Of a stretch of 64,000 nt of DNA, positions 16,693 through 24,927 are shown one piece after another. Position 1 is the stretch's first letter, and each line of letters begins with the position of its first letter. This DNA is from Amycolatopsis iheyensis (lineage in GTDB: Bacteria > Actinomycetota > Actinomycetes > Mycobacteriales > Pseudonocardiaceae), in assembly GCF_024703995.1 (NCBI RefSeq), contig NZ_JAMXQV010000022.1, positions 62,001-126,000 on the forward strand, given 5' to 3'. The position numbers and the translations under genes are program-made. The notes beneath the pieces are model-generated. The model ran no database searches. It had not been told where the DNA came from and saw only the letters and a program-made list of their open reading frames with translations.

Positions 16693-17187
16693 ATGGCCGA
16701 GCACGACGACGTCGACAAGGCGACCGCGGACGCGGTCGGCAAGGTCACCGAGGCGTTCGAGACGATCGAACGAGCCCGGGGCCACCTCTACGCGTTCCAC
16801 CAGATGACGGGCACCGGCGACCTGCTGTTCGAGGACGCGGCGAAGATGCTGCGGGAGGCCGGCCACCCCGAGTGGGCGGACCGCATCGACGAGGAGCTCA
16901 TCGGGCTCAACGTCCTCCCGGACCGCTGGACGTTCCAGGTGGTCGAGGACTACGACGACGGCTACTACCGCACCACCCGCGAATTCACGCGCGAAGTGCG
17001 CGAGGGCCTGACCGGCGGTCGCCGGCACGTGCAGGAGCAGCAGTTCAAGGACGCCCGCCGGACTCGCGGGCGCGCGGGCCACGAGGCCGGGCCGCCGAGC
17101 ACTCCGCCGATCCGAAGTTGTCGGACCCCCGGGTTGGAGTCGGAGACGAGCGAACAAGTGTTCGATCGAGGGACGGAGGAGCGATGA
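16693..17187 (+). CDS. Conserved hypothetical cytoplasmic protein
   Basis: A 164-residue acidic, soluble protein with helical N-terminal text (KVTEAFETIERARGHLYAFHQ, then DLLFEDAAKMLREAGHPEWADRID) and an aromatic strand TFQVVEDYDDGYYRTT. The C-terminal 50 residues look disordered. I do not recognise the family. Its ATG lies 8 bases after a terminator-like hairpin and has no separate ribosome site; the only GGAGGT is inside the hairpin's left arm. It is coupled by ATGA overlap to the DUF3072 gene. Confidence 0.65.
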   Translation: MAEHDDVDKATADAVGKVTEAFETIERARGHLYAFHQMTGTGDLLFEDAAKMLREAGHPEWADRIDEELIGLNVLPDRWTFQVVEDYDDGYYRTTREFTREVREGLTGGRRHVQEQQFKDARRTRGRAGHEAGPPSTPPIRSCRTPGLESETSEQVFDRGTEER

Positions 17188-17375
17188 CGGAGCCCAATCC
17201 GGAGAAGGACCCGAGCGAGTGGACCACGGGCGACGAGCCGATGACCGGTCCGCAGAAGTCGTACTTGCAGACGTTGGCGCAGGAGGCCGGGGTCGAGGTG
17301 CCCGAGGAGCTGACGAAGGCCGAGGCTTCCGAGCGGATCGACGAGCTGCAGCGGAGCACGGGGCGGGGCAGCTGA
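17184..17375 (+). CDS. DUF3072 small protein
   Basis: A 63-residue protein matching the DUF3072 pattern: a charged N-terminus, then MTGPQKSYLQTLAQEAG and a final ELTKAEASERIDELQ helix, resembling a small SAP-like helical module. GGAGG lies just upstream and the start overlaps the preceding stop by four bases. The function is unknown; such proteins are widespread single-domain actinobacterial proteins. Confidence 0.8.
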   Translation: MTEPNPEKDPSEWTTGDEPMTGPQKSYLQTLAQEAGVEVPEELTKAEASERIDELQRSTGRGS

Positions 17376-17396
17376 GGGGGTTCGCGTGGCTGTGGG

Positions 17397-18458
17397 TCAG
17401 GCCGCCGCGAGCTGGGTCGCGCCGGTGACCCGCAGCAGGAATTCGGCGTTGGAATCGGTCTTGCGGAGCTGCTCGAGCAGCTGATCGAGCGCGTGCGGCC
17501 CCTGCAGCGCCCGGCGGACCTCGCGCATCGCCGCGAGTTCTTCCGGCGTGACCAGCAGCTCTTCGCGCCGGGTGCCGGACGCGGGGATGTCGACGGCCGG
17601 GAACACGCGCCGCTCGGCGGCCTTGCGGTCGAGCTTCAGCTCGGCGTTGCCGGTGCTCTTCAGCTCTTCGAAGAACACCGTGTCGGCCAGCGAGCCCGTC
17701 TCCACCAGCGCGGTCGCGATGATCGTCAGCGACCCGCCGCCTTCGACGTTGCGCGCCGCGCCGAGCAGTCGTTTCATCGGCTGCACCGCGGCCGCGTCGA
17801 CGCCGCCGGAGAGGGTGCGGCCGGAGGGGCGGGCCGAAAGGTTGTACGCCCGGCCGAGGCGGGTGAGCGAGTCGAGCAGCAGCACGACGTCTTCGCCCAG
17901 CTCGACCCAGCGTTTCGCGCGCTCGATGGTGAGCTCCGCCACGGCGACGTGCTCGGCGGGCGGCCGGTCGAAGGTGGAGGCGATCACTTCGCCGCGGATC
18001 GTGCGGCTCAGCTCGGTGACCTCCTCCGGGCGTTCGTCGGCGAGCAGCACGAGCAGGCGGCAGTCCGGGTGGTTGACCGAGATGCCGTGGCCGATTTCGC
18101 GCAGCACCGTGGTTTTTCCGGCCTTCGGCGGCGAAACGACGAGCGCACGCTGCCCCTTGCCGATCGGCGTGACGAGGTCGAGCACCCGCGGCACCAACCG
18201 GGCCGGCGTGGTTTCCAGCCACAGCCGTTCGTCCGGGTGCACCGGCACGAGGTCCGCGAAATGTGGCCGCGGCTGCGCCGGGTCGAAGCCGTTGACGCTC
18301 TCGATGTTCTCGGTGGTGCCGGTGATTTCGTCGCCGGCGCGCAGCTTGTGCTTGCGCACCAGGGAAAGCGGAACGGCGATGTCGTCCGGGGCCGACCGGT
18401 GGCCGGTGCGGACGAAGGGAGTTTTTCCTGACAGGTCAAGGATTCCGTTGAAAGGCAT
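17397..18458 (-). CDS. rho: Short transcription termination factor Rho paralogue
   Basis: A 353-residue RNA-dependent ATPase/helicase of the Rho family. A short N-terminal RNA-binding cold-shock-like domain (about 5-75) lacks the long basic extension found in the main actinobacterial Rho (usually over 600 residues) and also the N-terminal helix bundle. The ATPase core has Walker A PPKAGKTT (about 110-117), LLADERPEEV, the Walker B LLLDSLTRL and the Q/R-loop regions, and ends shortly after an EFLLRVTG helix. The start at ATG is supported by AGGAGA. It is probably a second, accessory Rho; its separate role is inference. Confidence 0.85.
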   Translation of the reverse strand: MPFNGILDLSGKTPFVRTGHRSAPDDIAVPLSLVRKHKLRAGDEITGTTENIESVNGFDPAQPRPHFADLVPVHPDERLWLETTPARLVPRVLDLVTPIGKGQRALVVSPPKAGKTTVLREIGHGISVNHPDCRLLVLLADERPEEVTELSRTIRGEVIASTFDRPPAEHVAVAELTIERAKRWVELGEDVVLLLDSLTRLGRAYNLSARPSGRTLSGGVDAAAVQPMKRLLGAARNVEGGGSLTIIATALVETGSLADTVFFEELKSTGNAELKLDRKAAERRVFPAVDIPASGTRREELLVTPEELAAMREVRRALQGPHALDQLLEQLRKTDSNAEFLLRVTGATQLAAA

Positions 18459-18654
18459 GGGTGTCTCCTGATGAGAAGGCCGACCGGTGGCCGGCGAAAA
18501 AAGGAAGGAGGCCGAGTGGCCTGGATCCGGGAGCTGCCTCCGGGCGGCCAAGGGGCCTGCGTCCGGGAGGAGCAACTCAACGGTAGCGAAGGGTTATCGA
18601 AAGCGCAACGGGTAAGTCCCGGTCGCCGTGGGTAGCTCTGAAGGGAGAAGCCCG

Positions 18655-19215
18655 ATGAACGGGGGAACCGAGGCGGACCGAAGGGAGCGGATCGTGTATC
18701 GACATACCCCGGACCCTGGCGTCGATACCGGCGAAAGCACCGACGCCGACCAGGCTGGGACCACCGTCCCGGAGCACCACGCAGCGAGGGCGGTAACCAC
18801 GGCACCCTTCGAAGAACTGGCGCCGGCCCTGCCCAACGAGATGGCGGGCCTGCGCCGCAAGCTGCTCCACTGGCTGGGCGAGCTGACCCTGGACCCGGAC
18901 AGCAAGCACGACATCACGCTGGCGACGTACGAAGCGCTGGCCAATGTGGCGGCGCACGCGTACCCGAGCGGCCACGGCTGGGCACGCCTGCAGGCAGTGC
19001 ACGAGGGCGACGCGGTGACGGTGACGGTCTCCGACACCGGCTGCGGAATCTCGGCCACCCGCCCCCGCCAGGCCGGCCTGCGCACTTCGGGCGGGCGAGG
19101 CCTGCTGCTGATCGACAAGGTGACGGACCAGGCGGACGTCGACTCGACCGGCCAGGGCACCACGGTGACGATGACCTGGCGCCCGGCCGCCCTCCGCCAC
19201 GGGAACCCGGCCTGA
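18655..19215 (+). CDS. RsbW-like anti-sigma / serine kinase (HATPase)
   Basis: A 186-residue protein with a variable N-terminus and a GHKL ATPase domain (about 55-180). The N box is YEALANVAAHAY, the G1 box DTGCGI is intact, and the G2 box is SGGRGLLLIDKV, ending in TTVTMTW. Family members phosphorylate STAS antagonists or bind sigma factors. No sigma or STAS gene is adjacent. It resembles the RsbW-like domains at 34.2, 38.5 and 40.1 kb. The start ATG follows AAGGGAGAAG. Confidence 0.82.
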   Translation: MNGGTEADRRERIVYRHTPDPGVDTGESTDADQAGTTVPEHHAARAVTTAPFEELAPALPNEMAGLRRKLLHWLGELTLDPDSKHDITLATYEALANVAAHAYPSGHGWARLQAVHEGDAVTVTVSDTGCGISATRPRQAGLRTSGGRGLLLIDKVTDQADVDSTGQGTTVTMTWRPAALRHGNPA

Positions 19216-19298
19216 CACGAGCCGCGAAAGCGAAAGAACCTTTACGCGGCAGGCATTGCGCGGAGAAGTCCCGCAGAGTGCTCGACGCCGGACAGGGC

Positions 19299-19336
19299 CC
19301 TGCCGCCGCAAGAGAACAAACGCTTGCGGCGGCAGG
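19299..19336. terminator. Hairpin terminator, 14-bp stem
   Basis: CCTGCCGCCGCAAG and CTTGCGGCGGCAGG form a perfect 14-bp stem with a 10-base loop (agaacaaacg). It lies downstream of the RsbW-like gene and could serve both that gene and the convergent small gene. The rest of 19216-19409 shows nothing else. Confidence 0.7.
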
Positions 19337-19409
19337 CCTTTGCCCGCCGGCTGACACAGCAGCCGAGAGGGGCTCTCCCCCGCCCCTCGGAGTGCTCTAC
19401 ATCACACCA

Positions 19410-19622
19410 TCAAGCCGCGCTGGCCAGCCGCACCAAGCGCTTGCGCGGGTACGAAACCAGCTCCCGCTCCTCATCCGTGGTGAAGATCTCGACCGAGTCC
19501 TCCAGCAACTCCGCCGAGGTCACCTGCAGCTGCCACGCGGGCAGGCCCGGCGCGGGCTCGTGCCAGAACCACTGGCCCTTGGTCAGCTGGTCCGCCGGGA
19601 CCGTCGCGTCGTCCGTGTTCAT
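19410..19622 (-). CDS. Small conserved hypothetical protein
   Basis: A 70-residue soluble protein: MNTDDATVPADQLTKGQWFW, then a beta-rich core (LQVTSAELLEDSVEIFTTDEERE) that looks like a single small barrel or SH3-like domain. Codon usage is normal for the window. No clear ribosome site is visible, so it may be leaderless. Function unknown. Confidence 0.55.
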   Translation of the reverse strand: MNTDDATVPADQLTKGQWFWHEPAPGLPAWQLQVTSAELLEDSVEIFTTDEERELVSYPRKRLVRLASAA

Positions 19623-19664
19623 GTGTTGAGGCTAGCCGCCACCACCGACAGTTTTCGCACGGCC

Positions 19665-20837
19665 TCAGCCGTGCGTGGGGTTGACTGTGATCGTCAGCAC
19701 GTCCGGGTCGCCCGCGAAGACCGCGCCGCTGAAGTCCGGGCCCGGGCTCACGTCGTCGTACGGGAACGCGTAACCGCGGTTGTCCGGGAGTTTCGAGTGG
19801 ACGATCCGCGCGTAGTGGTTCGTCGTGTCGCCCTGGTAGAACTTGGCCGGGTCTTCACCGGTCGGCTGGTTCGGGTTGGCCAGCAACGTCGTGCGGTTCA
19901 GCGCCGCCGCCAGGCGGGGGACGATCGCCTTGCGGGCGTCGCTCGCCCCTTCGGCCAGCGCGAACGGGCCGCTGTCGCAGCTCCAGACGTCCGCCGTCGC
20001 CGGCTTGGCGAACGACTCCGCGCCGAACACCAGCTGCCCACCCGTCACCCGGCCGGTGAACTTGCCGACGCCCGGGTTCTGCGAGTCGACCACCAGGTCG
20101 GTGCCTTCGTACTTCTGCCACACCTGGTCGATGTAGGCGTCGAGGTAGCCGCCGAACTGCGTTGCGTGGTGGTGCGGTGACAGCACGCGCAGCGTGCCGC
20201 CGTCGCCCGTCTGCACCAGGCCGGCCCACTCGCCACCCAGCTCCTTCAGCGCCGAAGCGACCTGGTCCAGCGCGCCGGCCGGCAGCCCGTTGACCGTCGG
20301 CGTCCCGGACCCCTTCGTCGTCAGCGAAAGCCCCATCGGGATACCCACGAAGTCGACGTAGCTGATGTTGGCGAACAGCTGCGTGTCGTTGAAGGTGAAC
20401 TCGCTGAACGACCAGTTCTTGCCGTAGTTCGCGTCGCCGGAGTTGAGGAAGCTCGGGTGCACCAGGTTGGGCCCGGGGTCGAGGAAGAAGTCCAGCTTCG
20501 CGTCCGTGACGACGTAGATGCGCGCACCACCCATCTTGGGCACCGTCACCTGCGCGCCCGACCCGATCGGGATGGCGCAGTCCTCCGGCAGCGGGGTCGT
20601 GGGCGCGGACGGCGAGTCCGGGTAGTACGGCGTGCCGTCGGCGCGCAGCAGCACCAGCTTGCCGTCCGGCGTGGTGCCGGTGACGTAGGCGTACACGGTG
20701 CCGGAGCCCGAGTTGTTCACCAGCTTGAGGCCGAACGTGTCCGGCGTCGCGGCGTAGGCGGACCGCGCGAGGGGCAGCGCGGTGGCCGTGGCGAGCGTCG
20801 CCGCCGTGAGGCTGAGGAACGAGCGACGGGAGATCAT
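19665..20837 (-). CDS. Secreted GH64 beta-1,3-glucanase
   Basis: A 390-residue glycoside hydrolase family 64 enzyme with a thaumatin-like fold, releasing oligosaccharides from beta-1,3-glucan. The N-terminus SRRSFLSLTAATLATATALP is a twin-arginine-type signal ending near AYA. Family features include TFGLKLVNNSGSGTVYAYV, DFFLDPGPNLVHPSF, SYVDFVGIPMGLSL and the C-terminal HYARIVHSKLPDNRGYAFPYDDV. No carbohydrate-binding module is appended. The ATG start has GGAGG at correct spacing. It is divergent from the GH16 gene, and the two enzymes act on the same class of glucan. Confidence 0.88.
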   Translation of the reverse strand: MISRRSFLSLTAATLATATALPLARSAYAATPDTFGLKLVNNSGSGTVYAYVTGTTPDGKLVLLRADGTPYYPDSPSAPTTPLPEDCAIPIGSGAQVTVPKMGGARIYVVTDAKLDFFLDPGPNLVHPSFLNSGDANYGKNWSFSEFTFNDTQLFANISYVDFVGIPMGLSLTTKGSGTPTVNGLPAGALDQVASALKELGGEWAGLVQTGDGGTLRVLSPHHHATQFGGYLDAYIDQVWQKYEGTDLVVDSQNPGVGKFTGRVTGGQLVFGAESFAKPATADVWSCDSGPFALAEGASDARKAIVPRLAAALNRTTLLANPNQPTGEDPAKFYQGDTTNHYARIVHSKLPDNRGYAFPYDDVSPGPDFSGAVFAGDPDVLTITVNPTHG

Positions 20838-21164
20838 GATGTCCTCCACGTTGAGGAGACGGATTGCAGAGTCCATAATGGACATCCGAGGGCGGTTCGC
20901 AGGATTCGTTGTGGACGTAAACAAACTATGACTCCGGTTTCGTTACCTGGCAACCCTTCGAAAGAAGGTCCAGACCACAGCCTCACCCGGCCCGCGCGGT
21001 GCCCAGCGGCGCGAAGTTCCAAACGGGACTCCCCCGGCACTGCCCGGGGGTACCGCGTGCCCGGTACTTCCGGGCACTCCCCTTGACGCGGGCTCGAACG
21101 ACCGTGGACAGTGGTGGGCCTCGCAGGTCGTGGACGACCCATTCCCCTCCGGAAGCGAGATCTC
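20838..21164. promoter_or_regulatory. Divergent control region GH64/GH16, with palindrome
   Basis: There is no coding region in these 327 bp. A perfect palindrome, GTCCAT-A-ATGGAC, lies at 20871-20883, about 34 bases before the GH64 start. A TTGACG at about 21084 could be a -35 for the GH16 gene. Between them are C/G-rich repeats of the GCCCGG type. Shared regulation of the two glucanases is plausible. Confidence 0.45.
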
Positions 21165-22061
21165 ATGCGCACCGTCAAGCAGCTCACCGCCGTGCTGGCC
21201 TCCCTGTCCTTCGTCCTGACCGCCGCCCCGGCGCACGCCGCGGAAACCTGGACCACGGTCTACCAGGACGACTTCGACGGCGCCGCCGGCACCGGCCTGA
21301 ACACCCAGGACTGGCTCTACGACAAGGGAACCGGCTACCCGGGTGGCGCGGCGAACTGGGGCACCGGCGAGATCGAGACCTCGACCGACTCGACGGACAA
21401 CGTCCACCACGACGGCCAGGGCCACCTGGCGATCAAGCCGCTGCGCGACGCGGGCGGCAACTGGACGTCGGGCCGGATCGAAACCCAGCGCACCGACTTC
21501 GCCGCCCCCGAAGGCGGCCAGCTGGAGATCAGCGCGACGCTCAAGCAGCCGTCTCCGGAGAAAGGCCTCGGTTACTGGCCGGCGTTCTGGGCGATGGGCG
21601 CCGACGCCCGCCCGGTCGGCGCGACGAACTGGCCGAGCATCGGCGAGCTCGACATCATGGAAGACGTCAACGCGCTGAGCAAGCACTCCACCACCTTCCA
21701 CTGTGGACAGTGGCAGGGCGAGTGCCACGACCCGGACGGCATCACCAGCGACCTGCAGGACTGCGCCGGCTGCCAGGAGGGCTACCACAGCTACTCGGTG
21801 ATCGTGGACCGGCGGAACGCCGCGGCCGAAGAGCTGCGCTTCTACCTGGACGGCAACCAGACCTTCTCGGTGCAGCAGAACCAGGTCTCGGACGCGACCT
21901 GGAAGGCCGCTGTCGACCACGGCTTCTTCGTCATCTTCGACGTCGCGATCGGCGGCTCCTACCCGAACAAGGTGTGCGGCTGCACCTCCCCCGGCGCGGA
22001 CATCACGCCCGGTGCGGAGATGAGCGTCGACTCCCTCTCGGTCAGGACCAGCCAGGGCTGA
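21165..22061 (+). CDS. Secreted GH16 endo-beta-1,3-glucanase (laminarinase type)
   Basis: A 298-residue secreted family 16 glycosidase. A signal peptide (about 1-26, ending AHA) is followed by a single beta-jelly-roll domain. The catalytic motif is IGELDIMED, with E161 as nucleophile, D163 assisting and E166 as acid/base; the extra residue between them (beta-bulge) is typical of laminarinases. Four cysteines near CHDPDGITSDLQDCAGC probably form disulfides. No binding module is present. It follows the divergent control region shared with GH64. Confidence 0.9.
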   Translation: MRTVKQLTAVLASLSFVLTAAPAHAAETWTTVYQDDFDGAAGTGLNTQDWLYDKGTGYPGGAANWGTGEIETSTDSTDNVHHDGQGHLAIKPLRDAGGNWTSGRIETQRTDFAAPEGGQLEISATLKQPSPEKGLGYWPAFWAMGADARPVGATNWPSIGELDIMEDVNALSKHSTTFHCGQWQGECHDPDGITSDLQDCAGCQEGYHSYSVIVDRRNAAAEELRFYLDGNQTFSVQQNQVSDATWKAAVDHGFFVIFDVAIGGSYPNKVCGCTSPGADITPGAEMSVDSLSVRTSQG

Positions 22062-22064
22062 CAG

Positions 22065-22070
22065 TAGGCT
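22065..22070 (+). promoter_or_regulatory. Candidate -10 hexamer for leaderless ogt
   Basis: TAGGCT ends 7 bases before the ATG of the alkyltransferase gene, and no Shine-Dalgarno sequence is present. Confidence 0.35.
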
Positions 22071-22077
22071 GGGCGGC

Positions 22078-22572
22078 ATGAAGCACGCCGTCATCGCGTC
22101 ACCGATCGGGCCGCTGACCCTGGTCGGCGAAGGCGAGGCCCTGGCCGGCCTGTACTTCGACGGCCACCTGCGCACCCCCCGCATCACCGACCTCGGCCCC
22201 CGGGACGACGACGCCTTCGAGACGGCGCGGCAGCAGCTCGACGAGTACTTCGCGGGCACGCGGCGCGAGTTCGACCTCGAGCTCGCGCCGCGCGGCTCGG
22301 CGTTCGAGAAGCAGGTCTGGGCGCTGCTGACGAAGATCCCGTACGGCGAGACCCGCACGTACGGGCAGCTGGCCACCGAGCTGGGCGACCCCGGCGCCGC
22401 GCAGGCGGTCGGGAACGCCAACGGCTGGAACCCGATCAGCGTCGTCGTGCCGTGCCACCGCGTGGTCGGCACCAGCGGCGGGCTGACCGGGTACGCCGGT
22501 GGCCTCGACCGCAAGCGGTTCCTCCTGAGTCTCGAGGAACCGCCCGCGGACGAGGTCGGCCGGCTGTTCTAG
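22078..22572 (+). CDS. ogt: Methylated-DNA-protein-cysteine methyltransferase
   Basis: A 164-residue suicide DNA-repair protein that removes alkyl groups from O6-alkylguanine. The active-site motif is VVPCHRVVG, with C126 as acceptor, followed by GYAGGLDRKRFLLSLE. The helix-turn-helix region YGETRTYGQLATELG binds DNA. The length fits Ogt without an Ada domain. Its last four bases overlap the convergent xylanase gene. Transcription is probably leaderless. Confidence 0.92.
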   Translation: MKHAVIASPIGPLTLVGEGEALAGLYFDGHLRTPRITDLGPRDDDAFETARQQLDEYFAGTRREFDLELAPRGSAFEKQVWALLTKIPYGETRTYGQLATELGDPGAAQAVGNANGWNPISVVVPCHRVVGTSGGLTGYAGGLDRKRFLLSLEEPPADEVGRLF

Positions 22573-24791
22573 CCCGCCGAGCAGGTCACGGTCGGGTCGG
22601 TCAGGTTCCCGCCGTGCTGCACGGTGAACCCGATGACGTTGCCGCTCCCGTTGGGCCGCGCGGTCAGCACGTAGCCGGTGCTGTCGTACGTCCCGGTGTA
22701 GTTCCAGCTGCCGATGACCTTCTGCGGCGCGTGGAAGGTGATCGTGAGGACCCAGTTGTTCGAGCCGGTCACCGTCACCTGGCCGTTGAAGCCGACGTTC
22801 CACTCGGCCGTCTTGGCGTAGGTCCCCGTGCACCCGCCCGGCGGCGGGGTCGTGGTCGTCGTCGGAGGCGGCGTGGTGGGTGTGGTGGGTGTGGTGGTCG
22901 GCGGCGGGGTGGTGCCGCCGTTGAGCGCGTCGAGCACCGCGGTGTAGGCGGCCTTCTTCTGGCCGTTGCCGTCGAACAGCAGCGGCGTGGCCGACGCGCG
23001 CCAGGAGTCGGTGTCCCGGATGCCCCACACCGTGATGCCGGTGCAGCGCGCCACCGCCAGGCAGGCGTTCGTGACCGTGCGGAACTTGTCGGCCTGGGCG
23101 CTGCCCGACCCTTCGATGTCCAGCTCGGTGATCTGCACGTCCACGCCGAGGTCGGTGAAGTTCTGCAGCGTGGTCCGGTAGTTCGACGGCACCGGGCTGT
23201 TGCTGTTGAAGTGCGACTGGAAGCCGACGCAGTCGATCGGCACGCCGCGGGACTTGAAGTCCTGGACCATGCGGTACACGGCCTGGGTCTTCGCCTGGTT
23301 CCAGTCGTCGGTGTTGTAGTCGTTGTAGCAGAGCTTCGCGTTCGCGTCGGCCGCCCGCGCGGCGCGGAACGCCGCCTCGATCCAGTCGTTGCCGGTGCGC
23401 TGCAGGTTCGAGTCGCGCCGCGCTCCCGAGCTGCCGTCGGCGAAGGCCTCGTTGACGACGTCCCAGGCGTAGATCTTGCCGCGGTAGTGGGTGGCGACCT
23501 GGGTGACGTGGTTCAGCATCGCCGACCGCAGCGCCGAACCCTCCATGCTCTGCATCCAGCCGGGCTGCTGGGAGTGCCAGGCCAGGGTGTGCCCGCGCAT
23601 CCGGGCGCCCTGGCTCGTCGCCTGGGCGACGATCCGGTCCGCGTTGCCGTAGGAGAACTGGTTCTGCGACGGCTCGGTGGCGTCGATCTTCATCTCGTTC
23701 TCCGGGGTGATCATGGAGAACTCGCGGCTCAGGATACCGGTGTAGACGCTGTCCGACAGCTTGCTCGCCGACACCGCGGTGCCGAAGTAGCGGCCGGTCC
23801 CGCTCGCCGCGCTGCCCAGCGTCGTGCCGGCGGACGGCGTCGGGGACGTCGTCGGCTGGCTGCCGCTGTTCAGGCCGAGGAACGCGATCGCGTACGCCAC
23901 CATCCCGTTCTGCGGCAGGGCGTGCCCGGCACCGGCGACGCTGATCCCTTCGACCGGCGCTTGGACGGCGGTGCTGCCGTAGCGCGTGCGCGTCCAGCCG
24001 GACTGCGGCGCGTCACTCGAGGCCGGGGTCTGGCTCACCCCGCGCAGGTTGGTCCACTGCTTGATCTCCTCCCCGAAGTTCGGGTAGCGCAGGGTGTCGT
24101 CGGCCGTGCCGTGCCACAGCTGCATCCGCGGGTACGGGCCGGCCTGCCCGCCGCTCATCTGCCGGGCCTGGTCACCCCACTGCTGGGCGGTCTTGGTGAG
24201 CTGGCCGCCCGAGCACTGGCTGTTCCAGCTCGAGCCGTCGGTGGTGGCGAAGCAGCCGGCGGGCACACCCATGAACGCCGAACCGGCGGCGAACACGTCG
24301 GGGTACTCCGCGGCCAGGACGTTCGTCATCATCGCGCCGGAGGAGAACCCGGTGACGAACACCCGGGTGGGGTCGACGTTGTAGTGCTGCTTGGCGTAGT
24401 CGACCATCGACAGGATGCCGACCGGGTCGCTGCCGCCGCCGCGGGTGAGGGCCTGCGGCGAGGAGACGTCGAAGCACTGCCCGCTGCGGGTGGCCTCGGG
24501 GAACACGATGACGTAGCCGTACTGGTCGGCCGCGGTGACGTAGTCGTGGGCGTACCCGCTGAACACCGCGGACGCGGAGCCGGTGCAGTAGTGCAGCGCG
24601 ACCAGCAGCGCCGGCTTGGCGGCGACGTGGTCGGGGACGTAGGCGTACATGTTGAGGTTGCTGGGGTTCGCGCCGAAGCCGGTGACCCGGGTCAGCGTGG
24701 CGGCCGACGCGGGCTGCGCCGTGATCACCAGCACGATGGCGGTGGCGATCGACAACGCGGCGGCGAGGAGGGCGGTGCAGAGTCTTCGCAC
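22569..24791 (-). CDS. Bifunctional secreted CE1-type esterase - GH10 xylanase - CBM
   Basis: A 740-residue multimodular xylan-degrading enzyme. After a signal peptide (about 1-30) comes a PHB-depolymerase/CE1-type esterase domain (about 31-310) with the nucleophile S150 in GFSSGAMM, probably an acetyl-xylan or feruloyl esterase. A short PTTSPTPSAG linker leads to a GH10 domain (about 325-625) with acid/base E448 in WDVVNEA and nucleophile E556 in ITELDI. A PT-rich linker follows, then a C-terminal CBM2-like module (about 655-740) with paired cysteines and conserved tryptophans. The esterase removes side groups while the xylanase cuts the backbone. GTG start with AAAGGA upstream. Confidence 0.88.
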   Translation of the reverse strand: MRRLCTALLAAALSIATAIVLVITAQPASAATLTRVTGFGANPSNLNMYAYVPDHVAAKPALLVALHYCTGSASAVFSGYAHDYVTAADQYGYVIVFPEATRSGQCFDVSSPQALTRGGGSDPVGILSMVDYAKQHYNVDPTRVFVTGFSSGAMMTNVLAAEYPDVFAAGSAFMGVPAGCFATTDGSSWNSQCSGGQLTKTAQQWGDQARQMSGGQAGPYPRMQLWHGTADDTLRYPNFGEEIKQWTNLRGVSQTPASSDAPQSGWTRTRYGSTAVQAPVEGISVAGAGHALPQNGMVAYAIAFLGLNSGSQPTTSPTPSAGTTLGSAASGTGRYFGTAVSASKLSDSVYTGILSREFSMITPENEMKIDATEPSQNQFSYGNADRIVAQATSQGARMRGHTLAWHSQQPGWMQSMEGSALRSAMLNHVTQVATHYRGKIYAWDVVNEAFADGSSGARRDSNLQRTGNDWIEAAFRAARAADANAKLCYNDYNTDDWNQAKTQAVYRMVQDFKSRGVPIDCVGFQSHFNSNSPVPSNYRTTLQNFTDLGVDVQITELDIEGSGSAQADKFRTVTNACLAVARCTGITVWGIRDTDSWRASATPLLFDGNGQKKAAYTAVLDALNGGTTPPPTTTPTTPTTPPPTTTTTPPPGGCTGTYAKTAEWNVGFNGQVTVTGSNNWVLTITFHAPQKVIGSWNYTGTYDSTGYVLTARPNGSGNVIGFTVQHGGNLTDPTVTCSAG

Positions 24792-24874
24792 TCGAGGGAA
24801 TCCTTTCCGGTGGCAGGGCGCAGCTGGGACGATCGTTCGTTCGCCACCCGGTACCGGTCAACGATTATCGCAAT

Positions 24875-24893
24875 GTTTCGGGACCTTTCGAAC
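24875..24893 (-). promoter_or_regulatory. CGAAA direct repeats upstream of the xylanase gene
   Basis: On the minus strand CGAAAG and CGAAAC recur 11 bases apart, inside a comparatively AT-rich patch 84-102 bases before the start. The sequence resembles CGAAA/TTTCG elements near Streptomyces xylanase genes; its function here is unproven. Confidence 0.25.
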
Positions 24894-24927
24894 TGCCGCC
24901 AAGCCGTTCTGCTGAAAGGATCCGGGG

